Below, one piece after another: positions 45,996-57,900 of a DNA stretch of 64,000 bases. The notes beneath the pieces were generated by a model. The model did no database searches. It saw only the letters and a list, made by a program, of their open reading frames with translations, and was not told the origin of the DNA. Within the stretch, counting starts at the first letter, position 1. The number at the start of each line of letters is the position of its first letter. Location: NCBI GenBank assembly GCA_037975125.1, contig CM075858.1, forward strand, positions 72,010,542-72,074,541. Direction: 5' to 3'. Position numbers and translations under genes: made by a program. Origin of the DNA: Latrodectus hesperus (taxonomy: Eukaryota; Arthropoda; Arachnida; Araneae; Theridiidae).

Positions 45996-46736
45996 CAGGA
46001 GAAATCCAATTATCCGCGCGAACTCCGTTTATGGGAATCGCTGATTATCCGAATTACTTTCAGAATTTCAGAAAAAAATTAGACTGAAGAAAAGGGAAGA
46101 GAAAGCAGAAGATGAGAATGAGAGAAACGTGTCACTTGAGGAATTAAGAAACATTCTTTTGAAAATTCCTTGATGTTCAGAAGTTAGTGCAGATGATAAA
46201 GAAAACGGATTATGATCATTCGTCAGATCCTGGATTTCAAATAGCAAATGATGAAAGTGCAATGCTTTACTTAATATTGAATTTTAAACAGACTCGCGAC
46301 CATCAGTTAGTGAATTTGCCGGTCTTGAAATTGCTTTGAAGTGATGGAATGTCAGCCCGAACCCGAACATTACCACCTGCAACTTCTCACTATCAAGCGG
46401 AAATGTGACTTCCCGAAGACATAGGATGGCAGTCAAACAGTTTACTTTGACTGAGATGTTCAGGAAGCAATGACTTTCATTTACAGTAATGTACGTACAT
46501 ACTGTATTAATATGTACAGCACTTGTTAAGTACCTTAACATGAAAATGTGTTCCTTTATCATTTGATTCATTAAAAGTTTTTTTCTTTTAAAAAAAAAGT
46601 AGTTTTTTTTCCCCATTTTCAACACAAAGTAACTTATTAAAATAGCTCCCATTTCGAAAAGAATCCAATTAATCGAACTCTTCATTATCCTAATAGGAAT
46701 TTGTCCCAATTAATTCGGATAGTTGGAGTTCTACTG
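45996..46736 (+). mobile_element. Tigger/pogo-like relic
   Basis: The left end CAGGAGAAATCCAATTATCC and the inverse of the right end, CAGTAGAACTCCAACTATCC, are matching inverted repeats about 740 bp apart. TA precedes the left end. Between them the plus strand keeps transposase-tail-like text: an acidic stretch with a SLEELRN segment, and ECQPEPEHYHLQLLTIKRKC followed by stops. Heavily decayed; a different Tigger subfamily from the 29940 element. Confidence 0.65.
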
Positions 46737-47149
46737 AAAATCAAAATATAAGTTAGCTTGAAAAGCAAAACCCAAAAATATGTTTTCAATGAGAACCAGA
46801 TGAATTATTTAGAATAAGAAGGAAAACATTCAGGGGTCTAAAAATGGAAATTAGCAAATTGCGAAAAAAAAAATAAAAACTGCAATACCGCTTTCATAAA
46901 AGTAATCACGTGATCAACAACTCAGTCAAAAGATTCTGTAACGTTCCATGTCAGTTTCATCGTGCTCGGCATCTTTACAAAAAATTTGCAAAGCTTCAGC
47001 AATTGATTTATCTGACATTTATATTCATTTCTGAACAATGATTGATTAAAATAATAATGTGCACATAAATTGAGCGAAACACATTTCTATGTCTAAAACG
47101 TTCTATCCTGTTCACAAAAGGAAATATATCGCTATCTTTACCATGGTGA

Positions 47150-47560
47150 AACTAACAACCACCGTGGCCCAATTGAGATCTAGCCACTTCTTCATCGAGT
47201 TTGGATTATATTTCCCACCTTTCAGCGTGCATGCGTGTTTCTAAGCGATAACAATGACCATCGCGAAATCTGTTTTGCAGGACACCCATCGCCGGCGAAG
47301 CGAGAAATACCTTCCAGAAATCCTCTTAAACCGCTTTGTTACGGTATGTAAAAAGGGTTGGAAGCCTTAATCCCCATTGTAAAACCATCAGCAAGGGAGG
47401 TCTTCGCTGTTGAGTGCTCTTCTTTTTGTTCTAATTGGGCAACTTTCGCTGTCCTTCTACAGCTTGGTGGTTTCTTGGGCGGAAAGAAGAGGAGGTTGTC
47501 GCCCGTGACGGCTGACTTTCGCCTTCAGTCTGCCACTGCGGGATTGTTTTGGTTTTTAAA
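47150..47560. other. G+C-richer island about 4.5 kb upstream of the yurt exons
   Basis: Contains gcgtgcatgcgtg, catcgccggcgaagcgagaa and gcccgtgacggctgactttc. The segment 47282-47344 lies between ...tgttttgcag|g and acg|gtatgt and is open, so it could be a small exon. Its translation does not resemble the missing F1 start of Yurt. Alternatively a promoter or enhancer. Confidence 0.35.
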
Positions 47561-47829
47561 TTCGGTGGTAGTGTTCCATGAATATAAGAGAAATGAATTG
47601 TTCATGCAATAATGAGTCTTTATTTGATAAAGATGAGGTGGGGTTATCTTTGCCGAATATTGTTGGTTAAAAACAATGTTTGCCAAACTATACATTGTGA
47701 ATTTGTGTTACATGCAAAGATAGTCTTACTTGTTTTTTTTTATGTGAAAGTAAAAAAGCTTTTGTTCTTCTTGACTTGCTGTACCGATGCTATATATTAA
47801 CCGATATTGTAGAAGCCACGTCGATATCT

Positions 47830-48250
47830 GAAAAATTAGCTCTTGCGTTCAATTCAATAGATCGTAGGTAGGATTCTCAATCTCAAGACCGAGCTGTCAA
47901 CCGAAAGGCTGTTGCACCAGCATGCTTCCCTGTACCTACTCCTGAGTTGGGCTCTACCAGTTTGGTAGAAGCAGACGGGTGGAATCTGAGCAATTTTGAA
48001 GCAGGGACCAAGCAGAAGACCCCCAATATCTGGCCTGCCACCCCTAGAGGTATCATTTCACTTGGAGGACATTGCGACCACGCCCAGTTTTAATGTGCCT
48101 TAGCCGCCTTTAGCGAACACAACTGATCTTCAATCGACCGGGATTCGAACTCACTGCCTACCGATAATGAGAACGACGTCCTAACCAACCAATCTACCGC
48201 AGCCCCCTGGTCTAATTGGTCTTCATGTGCAAAAAAATGACCGTTTAGCG
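47830..48250 (+). repeat. SINE-A units broken by SINE-B
   Basis: A degenerate SINE-A (47830-47878, gttcaattcaatagatcgta) is followed by a second head (47880-47910). The second unit's tail resumes at 48207 with tcttcatgtgc, aaaaaaatgaccgtttagcg and acaaaacc. A third tail-like piece follows to about 48330. Confidence 0.7.
47911..48206 (-). repeat. SINE-B copy 2, inserted into a SINE-A
   Basis: On the minus strand it begins ggggctgcggtagattggtt and has B box gagttcgaatcccggtcg, so it is tRNA-derived. It lies between a SINE-A head (47880-47910, gaccgagctgtcaaccg) and a SINE-A tail (48207-48250, ctggtctaattggtcttcat), so it landed inside an older SINE-A. Confidence 0.85.
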
Positions 48251-48882
48251 ACAAAACCATCCTAGTCTCGGATGTAGGTGTGTTTAATGGTTCAGAATCC
48301 ACGTAAAACTTTAGGTTCAAGTGTATTTATCGCGTCTAAGAAACGATTATAGGGAGATAATAAGGGCTTTAAAATGATAACAGTATAAGAATATTTTATG
48401 ATTCGCAATCATTTTGTACTTAAAAGTAGCTGAAATTTTTGTGTTAAATTATTTTCTCTTAATACGACATGAAACCACACTTAAATTTTGTATGTCAAAT
48501 TATATAAGAATGTTCTTATTTATTTATTTATTATTAATTTAATTTATATTGTTCTTTTTTATTATCGAATGTTTTTTTAAATGAATTATTATAGAATACT
48601 AATACACTTAAAATATAAAAATATATTTCTTTTATATTCGAAACGTCGTGCTAGTTTACGTTAAAAAAAATCGGAACTATACTGTATTTAGAGATATATC
48701 ATTGCTAGTTCTTAATCATCGCTTGTATGAATCGAATATAAGAAATTCTAGTACTTGAATTTAGGTACGTAATTTCAAACTAAAGCAAATGCTTGTGTGT
48801 AAATATTCCATAGCACAAATCAAATAGTGTAAACGATTTACTTTGTAAATCTGTTTCTCATCCTCTCTATCTCATGCCTAGC

Positions 48883-49210
48883 TAGCAGTCAAATAGTTAT
48901 CGCTCTGCCCTTCGGTTCTTCAAGTCGTGAACTCGAATCCCCCCTCAGATTTTCATGTTTGTAGTGATTCGGAATCCACTTTACAATGTAAGCCCAATTT
49001 AATTAGACCGTGTGTACAAAAGAATGACCGTTGAGTGATAGACAAACAAAATCGAGCTGTTAGCTAAATGGTTAGTGGTTTGACTTTCGGCTCAACAGTT
49101 CCAGAGTTCGATTCTTATTTTGGTCTTGGATTTTTGTTGTGGTTCGGACTCTACTTTAAATTGTTAATCCTGACCTAATCACCCTTAGTGTGTTAACGCC
49201 AAACCAAACA
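48883..49210 (+). repeat. two tandem SINE-A copies
   Basis: Unit 1, 48883-49050: ctagcagtcaaatagttatc, ctcgaatcccccctcagatt, aatgaccgttgagtgataga, caaacaaaatc. Unit 2 follows directly: gagctgttagctaaatggtt, gagttcgattcttattttgg, gtggttcggactctacttta. The second landed at the end of the first. Confidence 0.75.
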
Positions 49211-49313
49211 GTTCTAACTTGTTTGATTTTATGAAAATCTTCCGTGATAAGTTCAAAAATGTATTACTAAACACGTCAAATCCTCTTCCTTGTTCTTTTT
49301 TTTTTTTTTTTTT

Positions 49314-51871
49314 CCTGCTCTAAATTTTTAATGTTATGTCCACTTTGATTGGTTATGAAGGGAAAAATCCCGGAAACATAGTGAGCAATACGTAGATAAC
49401 TTTCAGAGTAGAATTAAAAGGTAATCGAAGGGGGGAAAAGGTTTTTTTTTCTGTAGCTATTATTTACTTAGATGCTGTGTAGCTTTAACATTTTTATATG
49501 ACGAACGGCACATTTTCAGCTAGTGAAAAATTATTTCTGAGACCTGTCGAAATTTTTGTTTTGCATAGTGTGAAAAATTAGTAGCTTTATATAATTAGTA
49601 GGAATTTTAGAAAGATTATGTAAAAAAAAAAATTTATAATTGTTTTGAACCTTATTTTTTTTAATTTAGTGTATTTAAAGCTAAGTATTAAGTAGCTGTG
49701 AATGTTTCGATTTTTACATTATAGTTTATTATAATTTAACAAATTCAGCATTAGTTTTGATTCATTCAATTTTAATTTACCTATATTAGCAGGTATATCA
49801 ATATACTCTGTATAATAAATAATTTTTGCTCGCTGTTGAGTTGAGAGCGACTGCCTGGAATGTGGAACGAAATTTAAGTCTGGATATTGGTCTCGGGGTA
49901 ATTTAAAACAGGTTATTTTATTTCAAAATTTTAATTAGTTTTTGTAATTGAACCGTTATGAATGTTCACTGTAAAATTGCTTAGACCGCGGTGTTTGGGA
50001 ATTCTCACTTCAAAAAGAAAGGCATGCACTTCTTCCTCTTTTTTAAAATTATCATCGATATGTAACTGCTGCATATCTCTGCTTATTTTCCTCATTACTA
50101 CAGTATGATTTAAAAAAAAAATAACATTATTTAGTACTTTTTGAAACGGTATTGTTTTTTTTGCAGAAAACCTGTTTTCGGTTTTTCCAATGCGCTACCG
50201 ATCAGAAATACACTGTAGTCCAGATAAAAGGCATCTGCTTCATTATGTAATAATTTCGCATTAAATATGATTTCTATTATTTATTAATTTTTTATGAATT
50301 AAGATTATTTTCGAGCGTTCCATACCTCATTCGGTTTTTAATTGATCAGTCTGAAACCCCATGTCATAATGCACAAAATTAGTAGATATCGTTAAAGCAA
50401 ATAGTATATGATGTCATTTTTCCAAATCATAATTTTTCGACGAACGTTAGATACAAGGGTTTCCCACAGGAAACAATCGCCTGCTAGTTGTGATAAACTT
50501 CCTCTTTTATTTTTGGTAACGAAATCGAAACTTACTTTTTCAGATTCATCTGCCGTACTCATTTGCGAATATAATGAGCGAATCTTCTGTTTCATTGCGG
50601 AATTCCTTTCACCTCTAGATCGAGTTTTGTTAATTACAGTTTCACTCCTTGAGCACTTGTCGCTTACTCATAGCTGTTAGGGTATATGCTAATTTGTGAG
50701 AATACATCAACGCTAATTTTAAAAGAAAAAAGTATGATTTTTTTTCCCCCACTTGAGTCGCGAGACTGTTTCCGGGTGGAATGTTCGTCAGAATAGCACA
50801 CACAATACTAACCTCATGTTATTTCAGTAGGTATTCCGCCTGCTATATAAATTATGCAATATTGCATGCCAGAGTTTGAAGTACATGTACATATATTAAG
50901 AAGCAAGATTATTTTAAAATGCTTATATTAGAAGAAAAAATTTTCGAGTTTGGCCAAATCAAAATTTTTTTTTTTATGTATTATCTCTTGGGATCAAGAA
51001 TGGTTCTTGAACTATTACTAGAAGAGAATAACATTTTATTTCAATACTTTATTGCAAGTAAATTTCTTCTCTATTAACAAAAAATACTGTTTTTGAATAA
51101 CTCTGATGTTAAGGATGGGTTAGAGGAACACACATTTATTTCTTTAAATAAATACCACTTAAAAATTCAAAAAAATTGTTTGTAATTAAAGTTTTATAGT
51201 ACATCATATGATTATTAAAAACATTTCATATTTTTTACATAAATTGTTTTTCAAATTATTAATGAAATGCCATTTTCCTAATTGGAATCTGTTAACAAAA
51301 CAAATCTAGTTAAGCTATTTAGAAACAACTAAACCATCGAACTAAAATTTTTCATGTATCTATTTTGATTTTGTATTAGATTGTTGTATAACACTTGAAT
51401 TCAAAAAATGTTTGCTGAACGTTCTTAGGTATACATTTTAAAATTACTTATTTGGTATATTATGTATACAAAACTAATAGATTTGTATACATACATGTTA
51501 AGAGTTCCTAATCTTAATTTATTTTATTTAGTCATATGAGATAAATAAAATCCCATTTTGTGAAATTGTAAACAATAAAAATATGACACTAAATATTTTG
51601 TCACATTTATGTCAGTATAAATTTTATAAATTTGTCAAAAATTTTGTAAATTTCATAGGGTGAAATCACAATAAAATCTCATTCATAATCTAATTATAAA
51701 CTATACAAATTGTTGGTCACAAAAATAATTGTGTTATAAAGTATTTGCTGCCTGTTGAATTTATTGCTGATATTATTAAAGGAACCATTTTATTTAGCTT
51801 TCAGTTAATTATTTTAAAATTACTTTGTGTTTATCTATTCAATTACTTGATGTTTTATTTTCTTTCTTCAG
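49314..51871. other. A+T-rich sequence, probably yurt intron
   Basis: Precedes the phase-0 acceptor at 51870-51871. No upstream FERM F1 exon seen. Open frames at 50392-50680 lie on both strands with no recognised product. Confidence 0.5.
51461..51493. repeat. perfect inverted repeat, 12-bp arms, 9-nt spacer
   Basis: TATGTATACAAA, ACTAATAGA, TTTGTATACATA, about 380 bp upstream of the first visible yurt exon, in what should be its intron. Confidence 0.93.
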
Positions 51872-51976
51872 AAACGAGACATGGGAAGCGCTCTTTATGA
51901 ACAAGTTTTTTATCACATCGATCTGACAGAAAAAGACTATTTTGGTTTACAATTTACAGATGCCAATCATGTGCAG
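51872..51976 (+). CDS. yurt: yurt exon a (FERM F1 lobe)
   Basis: 105 nt, phase 0 at both ends, with an acceptor ending in ttcttcag and donor gtactc. It encodes [18 protein letters not shown] followed by [17 protein letters not shown], the middle of the ubiquitin-like F1 lobe. The preceding exon should end near the LDGT...LP strand of F1; no such exon was seen upstream. Confidence 0.95.
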
Positions 51977-54900
51977 GTACTCATATATTTTTCACTATCT
52001 TGTGTTCGTGAAAGTTTAAATATTTTTAATTTAATTTTCATGTGTTTGAATAATGTGTTCTTTAACATTAACTTTTTAACTTTTGTAGCATTGGTTAGAC
52101 CCAACGAAGCTTATAAAAAAACAAGTAAAAAGTAAGTTAAAACCAGTTTCTTAAAAGAGTGTACTGATAATATTTAAAAAAGGCTTTCTTTTTATTTTCT
52201 GGAATTAACTTTCAATTGTGATTTCAGTTGGACCTCCTTATACATTCCGTGTTAGGGTGAAATTTTACTCCTCTGAACCAAACTCTCTACGAGAAGAGCT
52301 TACAAGGTAACTAATTTTTCAAAGTATTCCAATTTATCAAATTTCTCAATTTTGTATAGTTAAATTGAAATACTAAAAGGTTGATTTTCTAAGATACATT
52401 AATAGTAATATATGTAGAATGACATTTGAACAATTAGTAATTGAAAGTTTATAGAATTCAGATTCTAATTTTAAAGCATGTTATTAAGCATAAATAGTGT
52501 ATAACCAAAGCTTTTTGTTTTTAATTTTCGAAATTGTGCTTGATCAAATGTCAAAAGGCATCTCAAGCTCTTTATAAAAAAACATTTAAAAATAAATAAA
52601 ACTGAAATTTTTATAAAAATTAATACAAAAATGTAAAATTTGTTTTCACAAACTTTCTATTTCTTTGTAAATTACATTTTTTTTCATAAAAGTAAAATAT
52701 TTACTTGCCATTATAGAATAAAAATTCTTATTTAAATAAACAATTATCAAATTCGGAAAATTTTAATGCAGAATTTATCAAAAAAAAATTTGATTTCTTA
52801 AACCAATTGTACCAAACGAGATACTATCATATGTACAGTTTCTAGGTAAATAAAAAAAAAGTCTGTTAATGCAATACTATAAAATTGACAATTGATACAT
52901 AAAAACTGTCTACACACAAGCGCATACACACGTATATATGTATATATATAATGTTTAAGCTCCAATTATAAAAAGTCTTCTAACACCTGATTATTAAAAC
53001 TAATTTTGCATGATATTTAAAATATTAAAGAGATAATTTGCTGTAAAATAATCTCACTTATTATAAATGCTTATTTTATCATGACTGTTTAATAGATAGA
53101 AAATTTAACAATAGTTGTAACATCTTTATCATTTAAGCATATGAATTCCCCAAAATATAATTTTTATATTTTTTATTTAAAGAATTAATTTTTTTACTGG
53201 CTTTTCATATGTGTGGAACTATATTCACAATGAGGTAGGAAAATGTCTAGGATAAAATGATACTGTTATTTACAATTCCTTTTTTTAAGGGTAGCTTTTG
53301 AAAAATATTTAATGTATTGTTTTATAAATTTATAGTAGTTTTTTTGTTGGTATTTCTTCTTATAAAACATATATAAATAATTTATTTCAAAATGAATATC
53401 TCATTCTTTAAAGCAGTTTAAGTTTTGCAACTGAAATAATATATTATGTCCATGTTTCTCTTTTTTACCTTAAATGATCAAATAAGTCCATAAGTCCAAA
53501 TAAGAATACAAATCTATCATTGTAAATTATGATGTAATCTCATATAATCCCACTACTATTTTCAATATTTGACAAAAATTACAATTCTGTATGGAAACTA
53601 CTCAAATCCAGTTTATAGAAATTCATTAGGAAACATCAAATATTTTCATTATTGTTATGCTTAACGTTAATGTGCTGATTAAAATCTTAAGAACTGTACT
53701 CTGGCAAGAGTGTTACTATTTTAAAGTTCAAAAATTCAAACTTTTGCAGGATTTATTTATGAAACATTATTTTCCTTTCTTCTATTTAAAATTACTTCTT
53801 TAGTTTTTCAATTTATTAATGTGAGATTTTCTGTGTTATTTTTATGTCATACTAAAAATGCCATCTTCTATGTTCTTGTTTTCTACAATTGTTTCATCAA
53901 TGGAATATTTAAAAACAAAAATTACCTTAAAATCTAACGAAGCATTTAGTATTTTTATTTAATATTAATTATATTATTAGCTTGTGTGGTGAATATAACT
54001 CTCCTGGATAATCAGATCTTTTTATATTGTTATATAAGGGCCACTTTATATTATTATTTTTAGTTATTTGATAAAAATTCTGTCATTTTGGCATAAGTTA
54101 TGTTGTTTGCAACAGAGAATTTCGAGTTGGTTCTCAAACATTGTTGAACAAGAAGAGGTGTTGGTTTTATATCTGCATACACATTTATTACGATGGTTGC
54201 TTGGAAATTTTCTGAATTTTCTCTTTTTTAATATGTAAATATAGCTCATTTTTACTTAAAAAATATCTTGCTCGAAAGCAATATCATTGAATGCATAAAT
54301 TCTTTTAAACTTGCAAAATTAGTTAGGCTATCTACTCTGCAATATTAAATTATTTTTAAAATGAAAATAGGGGGAAAACAGCATAAATATGCTGTTTATA
54401 TAAATATAATCTTGGAAATATATTCAATGTTCTTCAATTAAATTTCATTATTAGTTTCTTTGGTTATTCTTAAACTATTTTTTCTATTAAAGAAATAATG
54501 CTGGAAAATCAAGGAACCACCCAAATAAGATTGGATTATAGTCTATAAAATCACCTCACTAAAATATTTCGAATAATTTGTAAGCATTCTTATACCATCA
54601 TAACAATGCAATTATTTAAATATCTCAGTTATTTTACTCTTGAATACATTTTAATATGATGCATATAAAAATTGCTTATGCTGAAAAAAGGTTTTTGAAA
54701 TACAAGTAATTAATATAATTAGAAAAATAATTATATTTAACAATTATATATAAAAGAAATATAATTTTTTCAATAATATTTTACTCTAAAATTGACTCCA
54801 AATACTATTATTTTTCACCATTATTACTGGTGCCTATTCTATTATTAAGAATATCATCATGATTGATTTATTGATATTCCATCAGAATTATTTATAATAG

Positions 54901-57900
54901 AAATGTAATTGGAGCCCTGAAAAGTAGTAATAGCACTTTAGTTAAGTGCAGTTTATAACTAAATATTCCTTGATTATTTTTTAACATTGATTACAGTAAA
55001 ATATCATATTACCTGTAGAATAAAATTTTTATTCACCGGTATTTAAGTAAAATCTTATTTTTGACTTTGTTAAATTGTTTTATCCGAGAAATTGTTTCTG
55101 TTTTCTGAGTCCTTGTGAATTTATTTTGTAACAATGTATTTGAAAAAAATTTTATTTCATTTTATTCAATTATAAATATTTTATTTACTTCTTATAAAAT
55201 CTTGTATATAGCACATAACCAAAGATTATTTTTGAGATTTCTTATTAAAAATACTATATTTTTTTACTCTTTAAATTTATGCCATTTTGACATTTTAAGG
55301 AAAAAATTAATATTAAAATGTTTCATATTAGTCTATTTATATTCAGTGAAATTATATACACAGAAAAATTAAAATCCTAATAAGAAAATACAAGAAAAAT
55401 TGCTTGGTTTTTATTTTGAGATGTACACTGGCCTCCAAAAGTTAAGGAACATGTTTTTCGAAGTTAACCATAAAAAAATGACACTAACAAAACAATTTAT
55501 AGTTTATATAAATGATAAAAACGAACTTTATGCAAAAACGGTAGCTATCACTTTTTTTTATAGTTAAGAATAGCTATATATGAGTGAGAGAAAAATATGC
55601 AAATATAAGCCTTTCGTAAATACTCATGTAATTTTTGTTGACTTACAACTTTTGTTAGCAGTTTCCTTGACAATAGGCACTAAGGTCCCACAATGTCTGA
55701 GAGAAGCCATTTGCACGATTCGTTAAGGTGGTGGGCAGTCGGATGGATGGAAATGGGGTTATCACAGGCTGATCCTGCAAGACACCTTTAATGTGTCTCA
55801 CAGTGTGGTCCACCGCCTCTGGATTCAATATCAAACTGAAGCTTCTGTATCCAGAAGACATGTTCCAGGCCGACCACTAGTCAAAACACCTGCAGAAGAC
55901 TGTTTTATAGCTCTTTCAGTCCGAAGAAAAGGAAGAATTTCTGTTCCACAACTTGTTGCAGACCTCTCTAGCATCGGGGAGAAGAATATAATACGGTACA
56001 AAGGCGTCTTCACCATGCAGATCTCTATGCAAGGCGACCAGTTGTGGGTGTACTCCTCACTGAACAACAAAGACGGGCTTGCTTATCTTGGGCAAGAGAA
56101 CAAGTTTCCTGGACCAGACAGCAATGGGTTTCTGTACTCTTCACAGGCGAGTCCAGATTCAAATTGGAGAGCGATTCAGAACGTCTTCTGATCTGGAGGC
56201 TACAAAACACCAGATACCACCAATCCAACATTGTGTAAAGAGATAGTCCGTGGTGGTGGAATGATGGTTTGGGCTAGGATCTCAATCAGTGGTCACACTG
56301 ACTTGCATGTGTCCCAGGGAGGAACTGTGACTGGCGTGAGATATAGGGATGAGATCCTTGATCCATATGTCCGCCCATTTGCCGGTGCAATTGGCAATGA
56401 TTTCATTCTGATGGATGATAACGCACAAGTTCACCGAGTTGTAGTTGTTGAGGAATACCTTGAGGATCTTGGTTTGGAGCGAATGGAATGGTCAAATCGA
56501 TCTCCAGACCTGAATCCAATCTGGAAGTATCTTGTTAGATAGGTTGCTGCTTTAAATCCTCCTCCAAGGTTTTTAGGAGAGCTGGAACAAAGCTTACTCC
56601 GTGTTGGTCTTCGCTTCCCATTTCAGTAACCGATAACTTAATTGACAGCATGGAAAGTCGATGCCACCAATGCATGCAAGCTAGGGGTGGGCATATCCTT
56701 TATTAAAACTCAGTTTTGTTATGCTTCTATTACTTTTTACCACATAAAACTGATTATTCTATTTTCCAAGAATGGACTTTTCCAACAAGATTGCATTTTT
56801 TGTTGTAAATCCTTTTTGCTTTTTTCTTATGTAAACTTCTATGTTGCAGTCAATAAATACCTGTTTTGTGCACATGTCTTCCAAATTTGATGTTTCTACA
56901 TTCATTCATTTGCAAATTAGGCACAAAAAACCGGTTGTTCCTTAACTTTTGGAGGCCAGTGTATGTTCAGATTTTTAAAAACTTAAATAATAAAACTTGT
57001 ACAGATTTATTTTTTATGTTTGATTCCATGATTTTATTTTCTAAATGCTTTTAATTAACCAAAACTTTGAAAATATCTAACTGAGACTATCAGCAATAAT
57101 TCAAAGATTTTAATTATGAGAAAATTTCTATAAACAAATATACTACAGTATTTTATAAAAATTAAATGTATTTTACTCATGTAATGTTCTAAACGTCTCA
57201 ATTCAGTTTACAACAAGCTATCACAAAAACACATCTACATTTATATTGGCGCAATATCCTAATGTAATCCCAGCTTCCATCTCAAAAATGTGCTATGTTC
57301 TATGCCAAGGTTGTCTACTCTTTATGCTCTTCTGACTCTTTGAGCTTGTCATTGAATTACAAGGCGAATTTTGAACATATTTGACAAGGCCCAATTTAGC
57401 ATGATCAATTCACATATTGGTGATACTACTTTAATTGTGTGTTTAGGGATTACACAGATTAAGACATGTTTCATTAGCATGCAGTCATAGCAATTATTGT
57501 TTTATTAATGCCCACATTATACAATATTAAATTTCATGTTATGGATTTGCTATTCAATTCTGAGTTACAAAAATAATTAATCTGTCTTCTGTTGGAGTCA
57601 GCTGTGGGTAACTGAACTGAACACAAGCAATCAGGGCACTGTTTAGTTGGTTTTTACTTCTGTAATTATAGTATAATGAAATCCATGAAAATAGAAAGCA
57701 CACTATTGATTATCTTGCAGTATTATGTTCAGTAGTATACTAATGTTCAGAATTTTCCCTTCCTCTTCTGGAAACCAGCTTAGTAAAAAATTGCTCCAAA
57801 ATTCTAAACCTTTTTTTTAAATGGCACTGCCTTTAATCACACAAATTTGCTTTTTCACAAGTCTACTTTCTTATACCATTGTTTTTTTATTCTTCCAAAA

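Noticed and set aside
46284..46709. 141-codon minus-strand ORF
   Set aside because: Antisense to the Tigger-like relic at 45996-46736, whose plus strand carries the transposase-tail text.
47358..47612. 84-codon ORF in the island upstream of yurt
   Set aside because: Begins at a TTG, not ATG, and its text does not resemble the Yurt N-terminus or any family I know.
51881..52135. 84-codon ORF starting at ATG 51881
   Set aside because: It reads through the 112-nt intron; only 51872-51976 and 52089-52131 are coding, and the ATG is internal to the FERM domain.
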